A DNA stretch of 64,000 nt from Amycolatopsis orientalis DSM 40040 = KCTC 9412 (GTDB lineage: Bacteria; Actinomycetota; Actinomycetes; Mycobacteriales; Pseudonocardiaceae), in assembly GCF_000478275.1 (NCBI RefSeq), contig NZ_ASJB01000083.1, positions 310,001-374,000 of the forward strand, read 5' to 3'. The position numbers were made by a program, and so were the translations under genes. Shown piece after piece: positions 35,080 through 43,736 of the stretch (the stretch's first letter is position 1; every line of letters begins with the position of its first letter). The notes under the pieces are model-generated. The model had not been told where the DNA came from, searched no databases, and was given only the letters and a program-made list of their open reading frames with translations.

Positions 35080-35762
35080 ACCGGCACCCCCATCCCGGTG
35101 TCGAGCCGGATCCGGCCGTCACGCAGCTCGATCCGGCGCGGGATCCCCGCCGCGATCTCGCGGTCGTGCGTGATGATCACGACCGTCGTCCCCTGCGAAC
35201 TCAACGTGGCGAGCAGGTTCAGGATCGCCGCGCCGTTGCCCGTGTCGAGGTTCCCGGTCGGCTCGTCGGCCAGCAGGATCGACGGCGAGTTGACGACCGC
35301 CCGCGCGATCGCCACCCGCTGCCGCTCCCCGCCGGAAAGCTCGTTCGGGAAATGCCCCGCCCGGTGCGCGAGACCGACCCGGTCGAGCGCGGCGAGCGCC
35401 CGCTCCCGCCGTTTCCGCCGCGGCACCCCCGCGTACAGCAGCCCCGTGGCGACGTTGTCGACCGCGCTCACCCCCTCACTGAGGAAGAACTGCTGGAACA
35501 CGAACCCGATCCACCGCGACCGCAATGCCGAAAGCTTGCGGTCCGGCAGTTTCGCGACGTCGTGCCCGCGCAGTTCGATGACGCCGGTGGTCGGCCGGTC
35601 GAGCGTGCCCATCAGCTGCAGCAACGTCGACTTGCCCGAACCGGACGGCCCGACGATGGCCACCATCTCTCTGTCCTCAATGGATAGTGTGACTTCGTGC
35701 AGCGCGCGCACCTCGCCGGGGTAGGTGCGCGAGGCGTTGCGCACGGCCAGCACCGGGGTCAT
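35076..35762 (-). CDS. MacB/LolD-type ABC ATP-binding protein
   Basis: 228-residue ATPase: Walker A GPSGSGKST, Q-loop VFQQFFLSEGVS, signature LSGGERQRVAIARA, Walker B ILLADEPTGNLD, and ITHDREIA. LolD/FtsE class, which pairs with MacB-type permeases such as the next gene. ATG at 35762 overlaps the adaptor stop by 4 nt. Confidence 0.93.
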   Translation of the reverse strand: MTPVLAVRNASRTYPGEVRALHEVTLSIEDREMVAIVGPSGSGKSTLLQLMGTLDRPTTGVIELRGHDVAKLPDRKLSALRSRWIGFVFQQFFLSEGVSAVDNVATGLLYAGVPRRKRRERALAALDRVGLAHRAGHFPNELSGGERQRVAIARAVVNSPSILLADEPTGNLDTGNGAAILNLLATLSSQGTTVVIITHDREIAAGIPRRIELRDGRIRLDTGMGVPV

Positions 35763-36859
35763 GAAGTCGTCACCACCCGCATCCCGGCGGCGAGGCCGGT
35801 CCCGGTGACCTCGACGCGGCCGCCGGAGAAGAGACCGGTCTTCACCGCGATGAGCCGTCGTCTGCCGCCTTCGTCCACCTCGACGGCGTATCCGCCCTCG
35901 GCGAGCGCGAGCAGCGCCCCGACCGGGACGGCCAGCACTCCACTGTGGACTTCCTTGGTGAACCGCACCGAGACCGGCGTCGAATCGAGCGAGCCCGCCG
36001 CGGCCGGATCGTCCAGGGTGATCTTCACCTTGATCGTCGGCTTGCCGTTGTCCTGCCCGGCGGAGTCCTTGCCGTTCTCCGCGACCTTGCCGACCTCGGT
36101 GATCGTGCCGGTCGCGGTCTTCCCGCCGGTGATGTCGATGCCGACCTTGTCGCCCTGCTTGGCGATGGCTTGTTTGGCGGCGTCGAGCTTCACCTCGACG
36201 ACGCGCCCGGTTCCCGTGTATTTCAGGAGTTCGCCGCCGCTCGGGCCGCCGAGCTGGGCGGCGAGCTGCGAAACCCGGATCTCGCCCGGAGCGAGGACGA
36301 CGTCGCCCTGGCCGAAAGTGCCGGTCTGCTCGGCGCCCAGCGACTTCTGCCATTTCTTGAGCGCGGCGGCGGTGGCCGAGGTGAACTTCTTGTCGGGCGT
36401 GCCGAAGCCGCCGAAGCCGAGCGCCTTCAGGTTCTCTTCCAGCTGCTTGACGTCCGGCCCGTCGGTCGCGCCGTCCGCGAGATCGCGGAAGAACGGCAAC
36501 GTGCCGTAAAACAGTGGCACCGGTTTCGCGTCGACCCCGTACACCGCCTTGCCCCTGGAAAGCACCGCGCCCACGTCCGGAAGGGACGTGATGGTGCCCT
36601 GTTTCCGGCCGGCGAGGGAGTTTTCCGCGCCATAGCCCAGGGTTCCGCTCGCCTCTTCCTCCTCCTGCAGATCGGTCTTCTCGACCTTCGCGGTCTCCAC
36701 CGGGGGCGGCGCCTGCCCGACCTGCCCGGCTTCCGACGTCACCCTGGTCATCACGACCACCGAGGTCGTCCCGACCACGACGACGAGGACCGCCGCGACG
36801 ACGTACCAGCGAGCGCGGCGCGAACGCCGTACGCCGCCGGGTCCTTCGTGTTCGCTCAT
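35759..36859 (-). CDS. Membrane-fusion-like adaptor with peptidoglycan-binding domain
   Basis: 366-residue exported protein anchored by one N-terminal helix (about 18-40). Order: HlyD-type strand (VETAKVEKTDLQEEEEASGTLGYG), PG_binding_1 domain at about 130-170 (GPDVKQLEENLKALGF...KFTSATAAALKKWQ), barrel repeats, then VPVGALLALAEGGYAVEV. In Gram-positive bacteria such proteins couple a MacB-like pump to the wall. Overlaps its neighbours on both sides by 4 nt. Confidence 0.88.
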   Translation of the reverse strand: MSEHEGPGGVRRSRRARWYVVAAVLVVVVGTTSVVVMTRVTSEAGQVGQAPPPVETAKVEKTDLQEEEEASGTLGYGAENSLAGRKQGTITSLPDVGAVLSRGKAVYGVDAKPVPLFYGTLPFFRDLADGATDGPDVKQLEENLKALGFGGFGTPDKKFTSATAAALKKWQKSLGAEQTGTFGQGDVVLAPGEIRVSQLAAQLGGPSGGELLKYTGTGRVVEVKLDAAKQAIAKQGDKVGIDITGGKTATGTITEVGKVAENGKDSAGQDNGKPTIKVKITLDDPAAAGSLDSTPVSVRFTKEVHSGVLAVPVGALLALAEGGYAVEVDEGGRRRLIAVKTGLFSGGRVEVTGTGLAAGMRVVTTS

Positions 36860-37407
36860 TTCGCCGGAGCCGCCCTCATGCTCATGCCGAGACCGCAGGC
36901 CTTCGCCGCTTCTTCGAACTTCTTCATGTCCTGATCCGCGCTACCGAGAGCCATCGTCCCCTTGCCGGTGGGGTCGGGATCCGGGAAATCGATGCCGTGC
37001 TCGCGCATGCACTTGGCTTCCTTGCGCATCTTGTCCAGCTCTTCCGGCGACGGCGGCTTGATCTCGCCGCCGTTCGGCAGCAGCTTGCGGCACGCGTCGC
37101 TCGCGGCCTTCATCTTGTTGTCGTCGAGCCTGCCGTCGCCCGCCTCGATGGTGATCGAGCCCTGCCCGTCACCAGTGGTCTTGGGATCAGGCATGTCGAC
37201 GCCGTGCTCGCGCATGCACTTCGCGAAGTTGCGCATCTTGTCCTCGTCGGACACGTTGTCGGCCTGCTGCTTCCCGTCTCCGCTCGCGGCACTCGGCGGG
37301 GAGGAGATCGAGGCGACCTTGTCGCCGCCGTCCCCGTCGCCGCCACAGCCGGCCACCAGCGTCAGGACCGCTAAGGCGACCAATGCCGCCATCGGTCGTT
37401 TCCGCAT
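36856..37407 (-). CDS. Lipoprotein with duplicated KCMREHG motif
   Basis: 183 residues, signal peptide with lipobox LVAGC (Cys21). An acidic/Gly linker precedes two repeats of about 65 residues, each with KCMREHGxDxPDP (near 63 and 132) and a later lone Cys (DACRKLLP and AKACGLGM). The paired cysteines suggest one disulfide per repeat or metal/redox binding. First gene of the efflux operon, and its stop overlaps the adaptor start. Similar lipoproteins accompany MacB-like operons in Streptomyces; function unknown. Confidence 0.82.
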   Translation of the reverse strand: MRKRPMAALVALAVLTLVAGCGGDGDGGDKVASISSPPSAASGDGKQQADNVSDEDKMRNFAKCMREHGVDMPDPKTTGDGQGSITIEAGDGRLDDNKMKAASDACRKLLPNGGEIKPPSPEELDKMRKEAKCMREHGIDFPDPDPTGKGTMALGSADQDMKKFEEAAKACGLGMSMRAAPAK

Positions 37408-37468
37408 CGCTGCTCCTCCTCGATCGTCTTCGTGAGGTGGAGTTCTACGGAGCGGGCGATTCCGGGGC

Positions 37469-37500
37469 GGTAAGCGAAGTCGCTTATGCCGCGCTTACAG
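37469..37500. promoter_or_regulatory. Candidate OmpR-type regulator site (CGCTTA direct repeats)
   Basis: CGCTTA at 37481 and at 37492, 11 bp apart, plus an inverted TAAGCG at 37471, in the 237-bp divergent region between the efflux operon (start 37407) and the fucosidase gene (start 37645). The same arrangement occurs at 39464 before the response regulator gene. Confidence 0.55.
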
Positions 37501-37644
37501 TCCCACTCAGCGGCACAAAGATCGGATCTATTTGCCGTCTTTCCGGGTGAACTAGGGGGTTCAGCAGCCTTTCGGGGGTTCACATCGGATCTCTGTCTTC
37601 CTTAGAGTCCCGACGGTCCACACCTCAGCGAAGAGGAGTGCAAG

Positions 37645-39459
37645 ATGCGCCGCCAGCCACTCCGGGCTCTCGTGGCCCTCGTCATCGCGACCACCGCCCT
37701 GGGCGTCACGCCCGCCGCCGCGGAAGCCGCTCCAGCACCCACCGGACCCGGGACCGACTACGCCTACGACGACCCGTTCACCGCCGACCGGACGCGCTGG
37801 TGGCGCGAAGACCGGTTCGGCCAGTTCATCCATTTCGGCGCTTACTCCCAGTTGCAAGGGAAGTACCAGCGCCCGGACGGAACCGTTTGCCAGGACGCGG
37901 AATGGATCCAGCGGAACTGCCAGATCCCGCGCGCCGAATACGAGCAGATCGCCGCGAAGTTCAACCCGGCCGGCTTCGACGCGAACGCCATCGCGCAGAC
38001 CGCCAAGGACGCGGGCCAGAAATACGTGGTGATCACGTCGAAACACCACGAGGGCTACGCGATGTGGCCGACCAAGGTCAACAAGTTCAACCTGCGCGAC
38101 CATTCGTCGTTCGACAAGAACCGTGACATCCTCGCCGAACTGAAACGCGCCACGGCCGCGCGGGACGTCAAACTCGGTTTCTATTACTCGATCTGGGACT
38201 GGCACGATCCCGACTTCCCGGATCCGGCGACGTTCCCGAAGTACAAGGAGCGGATGTACGCGCAGCTCAAGGAACTCGTCGACAACTACCATCCGGCGGT
38301 GCTGTGGTTCGACGGCGAATGGAGTGCCGACCGGCCCAACAATCCGTGGACCGAAAAGGACGGCGAGGAACTCGAGGCCTATGTGCGCGGCCTGGATCCG
38401 TCCATTGTGGTCAACAACCGGGTCGGCAAACGCCGCGTGGTCGACGGGGACACCGGGACTCCCGAACAGGAGATCCCGGACAGGCCGGTCGACGGACAGC
38501 TCTGGGAATCGTGCATGACCCTCAACGGCAGCTGGGGTTACACGGATTGGGACCACAACTGGAAATCCCCGGCGGATCTGACCAGGAAACTGCTTTCGAT
38601 CGCCGGCCGCAGCGGCAATTTCCTGCTCAATGTCGGACCTGATCGCAACGGCCGCGTCCCGCAGCAATCCGTCGACCGGTTGAAGCAGATGGGACAGTGG
38701 CTGCGGACGGCCAAGCAGTCCTCCGCGGTCTACGGCGCGAGCGCGCCGGGCCTGGTCGCCGAACCGGGCTGGGGCGTGGTGAGCCGTCGCGGCGACAAGC
38801 TTTACGCGTCGGTCTTCGACTGGCCCGCTTCCGGAGGTTCGCTGACGCTCGACGCGCTGGCCCCGTTCCGGGTTCGCGACGCGCGGGTCCTCGGCAGCGG
38901 GCAACGCGTGAAGGTGGAGCAGTCGTCCGGAAGCGTGAAGCTCACGCCGTCGGGCGGCCGGACGAACGACATCGCGACCGTCATCGAACTGAGCGTCGAT
39001 CCTCTGCCTCAGGCCCCTGTCGGCCGCGGGACCGGGCTGACCGCGGAGTACTGGCCGAACATGGACTTCACCGGGACGCCGGCCGTGCGCCGGATCGAAC
39101 CGGGCGTGAACCACAACTGGAAGTTCACCGGCTCGCCCGACGCGAAGATCCCGGCGGAAGCGTTCTCGTCGCGCTGGAGCGGTCAGGTCACCGCGCGCGA
39201 CACGGGCAAGTACACGTTCACCACGGTCTCCGACGACACCGTGCGGCTGTGGGTCGACGGGAAACTCCTGATCGACGACACGACCCCGCACGGTCCGAGT
39301 GTCGACAAAGCGACAGTCGACCTTGTCGCCGGGAAGTCGTACGCGATCCGGCTCGAACAGACCGAACGAGGGGGCGAGGCGTCGATGAAACTGCTGTGGT
39401 CCAGCCCGAACACACCCCAGCAGGTGATCCCGGCCCGGCAGCTGCACCCGGCAGGCTGA
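37645..39459 (+). CDS. Secreted GH29 alpha-L-fucosidase with PA14 domain
   Basis: 604-residue exported glycosidase. Sec signal to about residue 28. GH29 catalytic domain with FGQFIHFGAYS, ITSKHHEGYAMW and the nucleophile Asp223 in VLWFDGEW, then NNRVGK and NVGPDRNGRVP. A beta domain follows, and a PA14 domain at about 455-600 (GLTAEYWPNMDFTG, DDTVRLWVDGKLLID) that may bind carbohydrate. Cleaves terminal fucose from plant or host glycans outside the cell. GAGGAG lies 5-8 bp before the ATG. Shares a divergent control region with the efflux operon. Confidence 0.92.
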   Translation: MRRQPLRALVALVIATTALGVTPAAAEAAPAPTGPGTDYAYDDPFTADRTRWWREDRFGQFIHFGAYSQLQGKYQRPDGTVCQDAEWIQRNCQIPRAEYEQIAAKFNPAGFDANAIAQTAKDAGQKYVVITSKHHEGYAMWPTKVNKFNLRDHSSFDKNRDILAELKRATAARDVKLGFYYSIWDWHDPDFPDPATFPKYKERMYAQLKELVDNYHPAVLWFDGEWSADRPNNPWTEKDGEELEAYVRGLDPSIVVNNRVGKRRVVDGDTGTPEQEIPDRPVDGQLWESCMTLNGSWGYTDWDHNWKSPADLTRKLLSIAGRSGNFLLNVGPDRNGRVPQQSVDRLKQMGQWLRTAKQSSAVYGASAPGLVAEPGWGVVSRRGDKLYASVFDWPASGGSLTLDALAPFRVRDARVLGSGQRVKVEQSSGSVKLTPSGGRTNDIATVIELSVDPLPQAPVGRGTGLTAEYWPNMDFTGTPAVRRIEPGVNHNWKFTGSPDAKIPAEAFSSRWSGQVTARDTGKYTFTTVSDDTVRLWVDGKLLIDDTTPHGPSVDKATVDLVAGKSYAIRLEQTERGGEASMKLLWSSPNTPQQVIPARQLHPAG

Positions 39460-39463
39460 TCCA

Positions 39464-39480
39464 CGCTTATCCCGTGCTTA
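39464..39480. promoter_or_regulatory. Candidate OmpR-type autoregulatory site
   Basis: CGCTTA (39464-39469) and TGCTTA (39475-39480), 11 bp apart, ending 25 bp before the response regulator start codon. Matches the site at 37481-37497 (CGCTTATnCCGyGCTTAC). Confidence 0.55.
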
Positions 39481-39505
39481 CCCCCTCCCGGGGCAGACTG
39501 ACCTG

Positions 39506-40165
39506 GTGAGAGTGCTGGTGGTGGAAGACGAGCGGCTCCTGGCGGACACGATCGCCGAGGGCCTGCGACGGTTCTCGATGGCCGTCGACGTCTGCTACGA
39601 CGGCGAGCAGGCCCTGGACCGGGTGGGGGTGCACGGTTACGACGTCGTCGTGCTCGACCGGGACCTCCCGGTCGTGCACGGCGACGACGTTTGCGCCGCG
39701 GTGCTCAAAACGGGCGGCGAGGCGCGGGTCCTCATGCTGACGGCCGCCGCCGACGTCACCGACCGGGTCGCCGGACTGGGCCTCGGCGCCGACGACTACC
39801 TGACGAAACCGTTCGCGTTCGCCGAACTCGTCGCGCGGGTGCAGGCGCTGTCCCGGCGCGCGCGGCCGGCGCTGCCGCCGGTACTGGAACGCGGCGGCGT
39901 CGTCCTCGATCTCCCCCGGCATCAGGCGTCGCGCGATGGCCGGTTCCTTCCCTTGTCCCCCAAGGAGTTCGCGGTACTGGAGGTGCTCATGCGCGCCGAA
40001 GGGGCCGTGGTCAGCGCGGAAGAACTGCTGGAGAAGGCGTGGGACGAGCACGCGGACCCGTTCACGAACGCCGTCCGGGTGGCGATGATGACGTTGCGGC
40101 GCAAACTCGGTGAGCCGCCGCTGATCGAGACCGTGCCCGGCGCCGGTTACCGGCTCGGCTCGTGA
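39506..40165 (+). CDS. OmpR-family response regulator
   Basis: 219 residues. Receiver domain: ED at 7-8, phospho-acceptor Asp51 in VVVLDRDLP, and DDYLTKPF with the conserved Lys. Trans_Reg_C winged helix at about 130-218 (LSPKEFAVLEVLM, VRVAMMTLRRKLG, IETVPGAGYRL). GTG start. The overlapping kinase gene follows. Paired half-sites before its own gene and before the efflux operon suggest both are targets. Confidence 0.94.
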   Translation: MRVLVVEDERLLADTIAEGLRRFSMAVDVCYDGEQALDRVGVHGYDVVVLDRDLPVVHGDDVCAAVLKTGGEARVLMLTAAADVTDRVAGLGLGADDYLTKPFAFAELVARVQALSRRARPALPPVLERGGVVLDLPRHQASRDGRFLPLSPKEFAVLEVLMRAEGAVVSAEELLEKAWDEHADPFTNAVRVAMMTLRRKLGEPPLIETVPGAGYRLGS

Positions 40166-41322
40166 AACCGCTCCGGCTGTCGGTCCGCACCAAGCTGACG
40201 GCGCTCTACGGCGGGGCGTTCCTGCTCGTCGGGCTCGCGCTGCTGATCGTCAACTACCTGCTGGTGAGTTCGACGCTGCCGGATGGGGCCGCGTTCGCGA
40301 CCGACAGCCTGGCGGGCGTCTCGGTCCAGCGCGCCTACCCGATGGACGCGACGAGCATCCTGCCGGCCGAACGCGCGCAGGCCACGCAACTGGTCGCGAC
40401 CTCACTCGGCGAGTACCGCTCGGACGTCCTTTCCACCCTGCTGTGGCAGTCGCTGGTGGCGCTGGCGATCGCCGGCGCGCTCGCGGTGCTGCTCGGCTGG
40501 CTGATGGCGAGCCGCGTGCTGCGGCCGCTGCACGCGATCACCTCGACCGCGCGGAAACTGGAGATCGAGAACCTCGACCGGCGGATCGACCTCGACGGCC
40601 CCGACGACGAACTCAAGGAACTCGCGGACACCTTCGACGGCATGCTCGACCGGCTCGCCGTGTCGTTCGAGAGCCAGAAGCGCTTCGTCGCCAACGCCTC
40701 CCACGAGCTGCGGACCCCGCTCGCGGTGCAGCGCACGCTGGTCGAGGTAACGATGGCCGATCCCGACGTGAGCCCGGAGGTCCGGAAACTCGGCGAACAC
40801 CTGATCTACACCAACGAACGCAGCGAGCGGATGATCGAAGGCCTGCTGGTGCTCGCGCGCAGTGATCGCGGCCTGGCCGCGCGCACCCCCGTCCGGCTGG
40901 ACGAGGTGGTGGCGACGGTGCTCCGCTCGGCGGCGGCCATGGCCGAGGAGGCGGGCGTCACGGTGGAGTCGCGGCTGCGGCCACGGACGGTGTCCGGCGA
41001 TCCGGTGCTGCTGGAGCGGCTGGTCACGAACCTGGTGCACAACGCCATCACCTACAACCGCGAGGGCGGCTGGATCCACGTGGACCTCGGCGGCGATCCG
41101 GCGCTGGTGGTGCGCAACACCGGCCCACAGGTGCCGTTCGACGCCGTACCCGCGCTGTTCGAGCCGTTCCGGCGGCTTTCGGGCGACCGGACCGGCGACT
41201 CGCGCAACGCCGGGCTCGGGCTGTCGATCGTCCGGTCCATCGCCAAGGCGCACGGCGGGACCGCGGGTGCGGAACCCGGCGGCCGGGGCGGCGGACTGAT
41301 CGTCCGCGTGCGGCTGCCGTAG
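40162..41322 (+). CDS. Sensor histidine kinase
   Basis: 386 residues. TM1 about 14-38, extracellular sensor of about 70 residues, TM2 about 95-118, HAMP, HisKA with SHELRTPLAVQ, and HATPase_c (NLVHNAITYN, GLGLSIVRSIAKAHGG). GTG start overlaps the response regulator stop by 4 nt. Partner of the OmpR-type regulator; signal unknown, cell-envelope stress is plausible given the adjacent MacB-like operon. Confidence 0.93.
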   Translation: MKPLRLSVRTKLTALYGGAFLLVGLALLIVNYLLVSSTLPDGAAFATDSLAGVSVQRAYPMDATSILPAERAQATQLVATSLGEYRSDVLSTLLWQSLVALAIAGALAVLLGWLMASRVLRPLHAITSTARKLEIENLDRRIDLDGPDDELKELADTFDGMLDRLAVSFESQKRFVANASHELRTPLAVQRTLVEVTMADPDVSPEVRKLGEHLIYTNERSERMIEGLLVLARSDRGLAARTPVRLDEVVATVLRSAAAMAEEAGVTVESRLRPRTVSGDPVLLERLVTNLVHNAITYNREGGWIHVDLGGDPALVVRNTGPQVPFDAVPALFEPFRRLSGDRTGDSRNAGLGLSIVRSIAKAHGGTAGAEPGGRGGGLIVRVRLP

Positions 41323-41511
41323 ATTCCCCCGATCGTGACTGTGCGTGTCCAGCGCGTCACGCGGCGGTCCGCGTTCCGCTCCAGCAGAATGCACTTGCTG
41401 CCATGAACAAAATAGTGAGCAGGACACATGACATCGGCGCGCCTCACACGTCAAGCCGACGCGCCGGATTACCGTGGACACCCACAAAGGTGAAGAGCAG
41501 GGGAGGCGAGA

Positions 41512-42351
41512 ATGCGAGCGCTACGGGTGGTCGGGCTGCACGAGGACGGTAAGTCCATCGTGTGCGAGGACCCGGCGAGCCGCACGCGTTTCCTGCTCCC
41601 CGCGGACGAGAGGCTGCGAGCGGCGGCGAGGGGTGACATCACCCGCCTCGGCCAGATCGAGATCGAGTTGGAGAGCCAAATGCGGCCACGCGAGATCCAG
41701 GCGCGAATCCGGGCCGGTGAGTCCGTGGAGCAGGTCGCGAGCAGCGCCGGCGTCAGCGTCCAGCGCGTCGAGCGGTTCGCGTACCCGGTCCTGCTCGAAC
41801 GCTCGCGCACGGCGGAGCTGGCCCAGCGGGCGCACCCGGTCCGCGAAGACGGCCCCGACGTGCAGACGCTCGGCGAGGTCATGGCGCACTCGTTCGGTCT
41901 CCGCGGCCACGACTACAGCCAGGCGACCTGGGACTCCTGGCGCGGCGACGACGGCAAGTGGGTCGTCGTGCTGTGCTGGAAGGCCGGCCGCTCGGACAAC
42001 CGCGCGCACTGGTCGTTCTCCCCCGGCGCGCACGGCGGCACCGTGCAGGCGCTCGACGAGAACGCCGAAGTCCTGCTCAACCCCAACGCCTACCGTGCCC
42101 CGCGCACGGTGCGCGCACTGGATCCCGGCAGGGACGCGGTCATCCAGCCCACTTTGGATTCGGTTCCCGACGAGCCGGTCGCGAAGGTGATCGACGCGCC
42201 GATAGCAGAGCCTGATGAAGATGTGGATCCCCCGGCTGACGAGCCGGAGGAAGTGCCGGAGCCCGCTCCGCGCGCGAAGGGGAAGAAGAACCACCCCATC
42301 GTCCCATCCTGGGAAGACGTCTTATTGGGCGTCCGCTCACAACGAGGTTGA
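41512..42351 (+). CDS. sepH: Septation protein SepH
   Basis: 279-residue actinobacterial cell-division protein (DUF3071) that in Streptomyces and mycobacteria binds FtsZ and stimulates filament assembly. The N-terminal domain opens MRALRVVGLHEDGKSIVC and includes the helix-turn-helix-like MRPREIQARIRAGESVEQVASSAGVSVQRVERF. The acidic Pro-rich C-terminal tail (from about 215) ends in a basic/Trp segment (KKNHPIVPSWEDVLLGV). Adjacent to serC and DUF2537 genes in mycobacteria as well. Confidence 0.93.
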   Translation: MRALRVVGLHEDGKSIVCEDPASRTRFLLPADERLRAAARGDITRLGQIEIELESQMRPREIQARIRAGESVEQVASSAGVSVQRVERFAYPVLLERSRTAELAQRAHPVREDGPDVQTLGEVMAHSFGLRGHDYSQATWDSWRGDDGKWVVVLCWKAGRSDNRAHWSFSPGAHGGTVQALDENAEVLLNPNAYRAPRTVRALDPGRDAVIQPTLDSVPDEPVAKVIDAPIAEPDEDVDPPADEPEEVPEPAPRAKGKKNHPIVPSWEDVLLGVRSQRG

Positions 42352-42354
42352 ATT

Positions 42355-42396
42355 CGCACGTAGTGGCCCCTTCCGGTGGAGGGGCCATTACGTGCG
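42355..42396. repeat. Palindrome between sepH and yjbR genes
   Basis: 16-bp arms CGCACGTAGTGGCCCC with one G.T pair and a 10-nt loop, between two convergent genes and covering the stop codon of the minus-strand gene. Likely bidirectional terminator. Confidence 0.7.
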
Positions 42397-42753
42397 TCCG
42401 GGGACCTGTGCGATCAGGGATTTCGGCGCCACGAGGCAGTACGCGTCGGTGACGATCTGTTCGATCTCGGCCCAGTCGACGTCGAGGTCCAGCCGCACGC
42501 CGAGCCAGCCCCGATGTCCGACGTACGGCGGCCGGAAGAACCGCTCCGGCTCGGCACCCACCAGTTCCTCCTGTGCCCCGGGCGGGGCCGGGCACCAGAA
42601 GGCCACCTTGTCGTCGTGATGACGGCCGGCGTACATGACGAACGTCTTCTTGCCGCGCACGAACCACGTCGGCTCGCCGTGGCTGAGCCGCTCGGAGGTC
42701 TCCGGCAGTGCGAGGCACAGCCGTCTCAGTGAAATCAACGGGTCCGTGACCAT
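42388..42753 (-). CDS. MmcQ/YjbR family protein
   Basis: 121-residue protein of the YjbR fold (DNA-binding-like, CyaY-related topology). Motifs: LRRLCLALPETSERLSHGEPTWFVRGKKTFVMYAG, PPYVGHRGWLGVRLD, and ITDAYCLVAPKSL-type end. ATG at 42753. Common orphan protein in actinobacteria; biochemical role unproven. Confidence 0.88.
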   Translation of the reverse strand: MVTDPLISLRRLCLALPETSERLSHGEPTWFVRGKKTFVMYAGRHHDDKVAFWCPAPPGAQEELVGAEPERFFRPPYVGHRGWLGVRLDLDVDWAEIEQIVTDAYCLVAPKSLIAQVPGRT

Positions 42754-42784
42754 GGGATCAGTATCCTCGGCTCGGGGGGATCTC

Positions 42785-43603
42785 ATGCAGGATTGGCTGA
42801 CCAGGGCTACCCGGCTGCGCGCCGAGGTGTTCGTCGGGTCCCCGTACGTCCACGTGTCGCCTGGGGAATGGCAGATCGATCCCGAAAGCCTCCGCGGGAT
42901 CGCCCGCGGCAACGGTTACCTGGAAATCCCGCCGATGTTCCAGGGCTGCCTGAGCTTCCAGTTCGCGCCACAGCATTTCCCGCCGATCCCCGCTTTCGAC
43001 GGGCCCGACCGGCCGGACGCGGGCCGGGAACGCTGGCTGCTGAACCGTCTCGGCGGCGACGACGTCTGGATCAGTCTCAAACACGCCAACCTGTCCGCCC
43101 GCCGCGTCGCCGAGATCGCCGCGACGGAAGGCCTGCGCGTCGCGGCCGATTTCGCCGATCCGACCGACCGGGTCCTCCTGCTCAGCCGCGACCCCGCCCC
43201 GCCGCGACTGCCTTTGCCGGTTCCCTCGGGCTCCTGGCGATTCCGCTATTCCTGGCTGAACTACCTCGCGCCTGCCACGGTCTTCGCCCTGTTGGGTATC
43301 TCGGCCGTGATCGTCGGCGCGCCGGTGGAATTCGAAAGCCCGATGTCCACGCTGCTGCTCGTGGCCACCTTCGTCGGCGCCGTTCCGGCCGCCTTCGTCA
43401 CCAGCCTGTTTCCGCGCACCACCCGGGTCGGCTGGCTCGCTTGGGAATTCAACGGCCTTCCTCACGTGCAATTCCCGGTGCGCACGTTCGGGGTGTCCGT
43501 GGACCTGGCCGCGAAGATCGCCTGGCATCACGGTTACGTCCTCTATGGGCACACTGCGACACAGGCGAGCGGGCCCATCCTGAAGTTCTACAAACGCGCC
43601 TGA
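42785..43603 (+). CDS. Membrane protein, tandem paralogue 1
   Basis: 272 residues. A soluble N-terminal domain of about 150 residues (GSPYVHVSPGEWQID, LEIPPMFQGCLSFQFAP, DDVWISLKHANLSARRVAEIA) is followed by two helices near 160-205 and a C-terminal tail (RVGWLAWEFNGLPHVQFPV...DLAAKIAWHHGYVLYG). The same order and many of the same residues occur in the product of 43737-44660. No known family recognised. GGGGGA precedes the ATG. Confidence 0.75.
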   Translation: MQDWLTRATRLRAEVFVGSPYVHVSPGEWQIDPESLRGIARGNGYLEIPPMFQGCLSFQFAPQHFPPIPAFDGPDRPDAGRERWLLNRLGGDDVWISLKHANLSARRVAEIAATEGLRVAADFADPTDRVLLLSRDPAPPRLPLPVPSGSWRFRYSWLNYLAPATVFALLGISAVIVGAPVEFESPMSTLLLVATFVGAVPAAFVTSLFPRTTRVGWLAWEFNGLPHVQFPVRTFGVSVDLAAKIAWHHGYVLYGHTATQASGPILKFYKRA

Positions 43604-43624
43604 TTCGGTAATCCTTGGCACAGG

Positions 43625-43674
43625 GGGTCGTGAGTGTTAAGTAGCGTTCTAACGACACTTGCCACTCACGACCC
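43625..43674. repeat. Palindrome, CGTGAGTG family, copy 1
   Basis: 12-bp perfect outer arms GGGTCGTGAGTG, an imperfect middle, and an inner CGTT/AACG stem. Relative of 55141-55186. Lies between the two tandem paralogues. Confidence 0.7.
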
Positions 43675-43736
43675 GCGTGTGGCGATGACCGGGTTCACCC
43701 TCTCCCCTACGCTCGGGAGCGGGGAGGGAGTCAGCG

